Shown: positions 5,912-7,786 of the stretch, one piece after another
Position numbering within the stretch: position 1 is the stretch's first letter
How the letters are laid out: the number at the start of each line of letters is the position of its first letter
From: an uncultured Comamonadaceae bacterium
Lineage (GTDB): Bacteria > Pseudomonadota > Gammaproteobacteria > Burkholderiales > Burkholderiaceae
DNA: 7,786 bases
Assembly: GCA_946482115.1 (NCBI GenBank)
Contig: CAMLQP010000135.1
Location: 1 to 7,786 of the forward strand
Direction of reading: 5' to 3'
Translations under genes and position numbers: made by a program
The notes under the pieces: model-generated
Databases searched by the model: none
What the model was told of the DNA's origin: nothing
The model's input: only the letters and a program-made list of their open reading frames with translations

Positions 5912-6978
5912 ATCCACACGCTCCGATCATCATCGACGTCGCCGGCCACGCGCTGACCGACACCGACCGCCAGCGCCTGGCCCATCCGCTGGTGGGCGGC
6001 ATCATCCTGTTCAGCCGCAACTGGAAGGACCGTGCGCAGCTCACCGCCCTGTGCGGCGAGATCAAGGCCGTGCGCGACGACCTGCTGATCGCCGTCGATC
6101 ACGAGGGCGGCCGCGTGCAGCGTTTTCGCACCGACGGTTTCACCCATTTGCCGCCCATGCGCGCCTTGGGCGAGCTCTGGATGTCGGGCGGCGACGCTGC
6201 CTTGCGCGCCTGCAACGCGGCGGTTGCCTGCGGCTACGTGCTGGGCGCCGAGCTGCGCGCCTGCGGCGTCGATTTCAGCTTCACCCCGGTGCTCGACCTG
6301 GACTACGGCCAGAGTGCCGTGATCGGCGACCGCGCCTTCTCGCGCGATCCGCGCATCGCCACCGTGCTGGCACAGAACCTGATGTCTGGACTGCGCAACA
6401 GCGGCATGGGCAACTGCGGCAAACATTTCCCCGGCCACGGCTTCGTGGCGGCCGACTCGCACACCGACATCCCGGTCGACAAGCGCGGCCTCAAGGCCAT
6501 CCTGGCCGAGGATGCCGCGCCCTACGGCTGGTTGTCGGCCACGCTGGACGCGGTCATGCCCGCGCACGTGATCTACCCCAAGGTGGACAGCCGTCCGGCA
6601 GGCTTCTCGTCGCGCTGGCTGAACGACATCCTGCGCCAGCGCCTGGGCTTCGAGGGCGCGGTGTTCAGCGACGACCTCAGCATGGCCGGCGCGCGCGTGA
6701 TCGACGGCCGCGCGGTCAGCTACACCGAGGCCGCACTGGCCGCGCTGGGGGCCGGGTGCGATCTGGTGCTGCTGTGCAACCAGTCGGTCGAGCGCGGGGG
6801 CGAGCCCATCGACGAGCTGATCGACGGCCTGTCCGAAGCCCAGATCAAGGGCGTCTGGCGCCCGGTCGAGGCCAGCGAGCTGCGCCGGCTGGCGCTGCTG
6901 CCCACCGCGGCCACGCCCGATTGGGACGAACTGATGGTGTCGCCGCGCTACATGCGCGCACTGTCGCTGCTGCCCTGA
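5908..6978 (+). CDS. nagZ: Beta-N-acetylhexosaminidase (glycoside hydrolase family 3)
   Basis: Cytoplasmic enzyme of peptidoglycan recycling that removes N-acetylglucosamine from the 1,6-anhydro-muropeptides imported after wall turnover. In bacteria with an AmpR-type system its products are the signal for beta-lactamase induction; nothing in this window shows such a system. It has 356 residues, within the family's range, with one TIM-barrel domain and no second domain. Landmarks are [10 protein letters not shown] near residue 30, the [10 protein letters not shown] strand, the loop [18 protein letters not shown] at 172-189 carrying the unusual His/Asp acid-base pair (Asp183, His185), and FSDDLSM at 253-259 with the nucleophile Asp255. 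There is no signal peptide, as expected. It starts with ATGA overlapping the acpS stop; a GGAG at 5893-5896 is somewhat far (11 nt). The acpS-nagZ adjacency differs from E. coli, where nagZ lies elsewhere. Confidence 0.95.
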   Translation: MNPHAPIIIDVAGHALTDTDRQRLAHPLVGGIILFSRNWKDRAQLTALCGEIKAVRDDLLIAVDHEGGRVQRFRTDGFTHLPPMRALGELWMSGGDAALRACNAAVACGYVLGAELRACGVDFSFTPVLDLDYGQSAVIGDRAFSRDPRIATVLAQNLMSGLRNSGMGNCGKHFPGHGFVAADSHTDIPVDKRGLKAILAEDAAPYGWLSATLDAVMPAHVIYPKVDSRPAGFSSRWLNDILRQRLGFEGAVFSDDLSMAGARVIDGRAVSYTEAALAALGAGCDLVLLCNQSVERGGEPIDELIDGLSEAQIKGVWRPVEASELRRLALLPTAATPDWDELMVSPRYMRALSLLP

Positions 6979-7021
6979 TCGGCCGCCAGCCCCTATCATT
7001 CACGCCAGCATCAATCGGTTC

Positions 7022-7026
7022 AGGAG
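7022..7026 (+). promoter_or_regulatory. Ribosome binding site of the 48-residue basic protein
   Basis: AGGAG lies 6 nt before ATG 7033, close to ideal spacing and stronger than most start regions in the operon. It supports real translation of the short frame that follows. Confidence 0.75.
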
Positions 7027-7032
7027 AGTCCC

Positions 7033-7179
7033 ATGGCCAAAGGCGACCAGCGCAGCAACAAGATGGTGAAGAAGCCCAAAAAGGACACTTCACCGCCCAA
7101 GGAATACAGCTCAGACCGCCCGGCGCCGCCGGTCACAACCGTGATGCCCAAGGGCAAGGAAAAGAACAAGTTCAAGTGA
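7033..7179 (+). CDS. Small, highly basic hypothetical protein (48 aa)
   Basis: A 48-residue frame beginning MAKGDQRSNKMVKKPKK and ending MPKGKEKNKFK. Composition: 12 Lys, 2 Arg, 7 Pro and only 5 acidic residues, almost no hydrophobic core, and no cysteine or membrane segment. It should be largely disordered in isolation, and its charge would suit contact with RNA, DNA or the ribosome; that function is a guess from charge alone. Support for a real gene is the well-placed AGGAG, its place in the gap between nagZ and a convergent gene, and my recollection that Comamonadaceae genomes carry small proteins with nearly this N-terminus (MAKGDQRSNKM..KKPKKD), annotated as hypothetical. It starts 54 nt after nagZ, so it may be the last gene of the operon or have its own promoter. 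It is short enough to be missed by length cut-offs. Confidence 0.75.
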   Translation: MAKGDQRSNKMVKKPKKDTSPPKEYSSDRPAPPVTTVMPKGKEKNKFK

Positions 7180-7223
7180 CCGCACGGCCAGGGCCGCGGT
7201 GACGGGTCCTGGGCGTCGGGGTC
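7180..7223. other. Convergent intergenic gap, no clear terminator
   Basis: Only 44 nt separate the stop of the small basic protein gene from the stop of the minus-strand LON gene. The sole structure seen is an imperfect hairpin at 7180-7199 (CCG, a two-base bulge, CGGC, a CAGG loop, then GCCG and CGG) with no T run on either strand. Some termination signal is expected between convergent genes, but none of standard form is present. Confidence 0.4.
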
Positions 7224-7786
7224 TCAGCCGCGCGGCAGCTTGTCCACCAGGTCGCCTGCCAGCTCCAGCCGCAGCAACGGGTTGTCCAGCGCCATCAGCC
7301 GCTGCTTGACGTGCAGCGGCTCGGGCAGCAGTTCGCACCAGCGGTTGGCGACCCAGCCGGCCTGTTCCCAGTGGGCGCCTTCCAGGGCATGCGCGAAGCC
7401 GTCGGGATGCTGCTCGTGAATCTGTCGCGCCAGATCCTGCAGCAGGGCCACCAGCGGCTGCAGGTCGGCGGGCACCGCCACCGCGGGGTCATCCGGCAGC
7501 AGGCGGGTCTGGCCCATCCACAGGCCGTGCGGCAGCTTGTCGCTGGCGTCGACCCCGAACCGTTGCGTGCCCCGACAGTGGATGCGCAGCAGGCCGGGTT
7601 GCACCTTTTCGAGGTGTTCGACCCGGGCCAGCGTGCCGACGGCATGGAACCGCTCGCGCTCGAAAGCCTCGCCATCCTCGCGCCGCTGCACCTCCTGACC
7701 CTGGGTCAGGCAGACCACGCCGAACGGCGTGCCCTCGGCGTGGCAGCGCTGGATCATGTCGAGGTAGCGCACCTCGAAGATCTGCA
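7224..7786 (-). CDS. LON substrate-binding domain protein (stand-alone), 5' end outside window
   Basis: Minus-strand frame open through the right edge of the window, with about 186 residues visible. Codons before the GTG at 7772 read Gln-Ile-Phe-Glu, giving QIFEVRYLDMIQRC. This matches the IFE.RY..M...C segment near the N-terminus of LON-domain proteins, so that GTG is internal and the true start lies beyond the window. Next comes the core EGTPFGVVCLTQGQEVQR, then FHAVGTLARVEHLEKVQPGLLRIHCRGTQRF, the usual beta-strand pattern (G..A.v.......G...i...G..RF). A helical C-terminal part (LQPLVALLQDLARQI..., LLPEPLHVKQRLMALDNPLLRLELAGDLV) follows. There is no AAA+ or Lon protease domain, so this is a stand-alone LON (COG2802-type) protein; its biochemical role is not established. 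It converges on the operon and is transcribed separately. Confidence 0.85.
   Translation of the reverse strand, partial: QIFEVRYLDMIQRCHAEGTPFGVVCLTQGQEVQRREDGEAFERERFHAVGTLARVEHLEKVQPGLLRIHCRGTQRFGVDASDKLPHGLWMGQTRLLPDDPAVAVPADLQPLVALLQDLARQIHEQHPDGFAHALEGAHWEQAGWVANRWCELLPEPLHVKQRLMALDNPLLRLELAGDLVDKLPRG

Noticed and set aside
5869..6999. A 376-codon minus-strand open frame opposite nagZ
   Set aside because: This is a mirror of the high-GC nagZ codons. It has no family motif, is low in hydrophobic order and rich in His, Gln and Arg, and nagZ itself is unambiguous.
6970..6999. Possible promoter before the 48-residue gene: TATCAT at 6994-6999 as a -10 box
   Set aside because: The -10 match is fair, but upstream at 16-18 nt spacing only weak hexamers such as CTGCCC are found. 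The support is insufficient to annotate a promoter.
7180..7199. Hairpin CCGCACGGC-CAGG-GCCGCGG as an intrinsic terminator
   Set aside because: The stem is short and bulged and no T run follows on either strand, so it cannot be called a terminator.
6051..7202. A 383-codon plus-strand open frame in another phase across nagZ and the small protein gene
   Set aside because: Arg/Pro/Ala-rich out-of-frame translation of nagZ with no domain. It runs through the small-protein ribosome binding site and does not fit the operon.
1..7786. A defence system, mobile element or other new multi-gene system
   Set aside because: Every sizeable frame is explained by a conserved housekeeping gene. No transposase, integrase, toxin, nuclease cassette or regularly spaced repeat array is present. 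The only unexplained structure is the paired intergenic element.

Overview
The window is a stretch of ordinary chromosome from a high-GC betaproteobacterium, most likely Burkholderiales, family Comamonadaceae. This assignment rests on the gene order, the strong G/C bias at third codon positions, a repeat type and a small basic protein that I recall from Comamonadaceae genomes, and the PdxJ subtype. No database was searched, so the family-level call is an inference.

Layout. Nine genes read left to right in one tight cluster: the 3' part of lepA (elongation factor 4), lepB (signal peptidase I), a small DUF4845 membrane protein, rnc (RNase III), era (ribosome-assembly GTPase), recO (recombination mediator), pdxJ (pyridoxine 5'-phosphate synthase), acpS (holo-ACP synthase) and nagZ (beta-N-acetylhexosaminidase). 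Most junctions are 4-base stop/start overlaps (lepA/lepB, DUF4845/rnc, rnc/era, recO/pdxJ, acpS/nagZ), which implies one transcript with translational coupling. A 48-codon gene for a very basic small protein follows nagZ with its own good ribosome binding site. A stand-alone LON-domain protein gene converges on it from the minus strand and runs off the right end.

The cluster joins translation and protein export (LepA, LepB), RNA processing and 30S maturation (RNase III, Era), DNA repair (RecO), vitamin B6 synthesis (PdxJ), carrier-protein activation for lipid synthesis (AcpS) and peptidoglycan recycling (NagZ). This is the classical proteobacterial lepA-lepB-rnc-era-recO-pdxJ-acpS order, with nagZ added.

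The most interesting structure is not a gene. Two gaps in the operon, era-recO (90 nt) and pdxJ-acpS (70 nt), are almost wholly filled by two copies of the same GC-rich element in the same orientation. Each copy begins within 0-2 bases of the upstream stop codon and ends at or just before the downstream start codon. The copies share a 12-base head, a 10-base middle block and a 20-base core. The flanks of the core differ in sequence between copies but in both form a stem around an identical 15-base loop, as expected of a structured RNA or a REP-like element. In copy 2 the right arm of the stem ends one base before the acpS ATG. I see no mobile element, CRISPR array, tRNA or rRNA, and no gene-free stretch longer than 300 bases.
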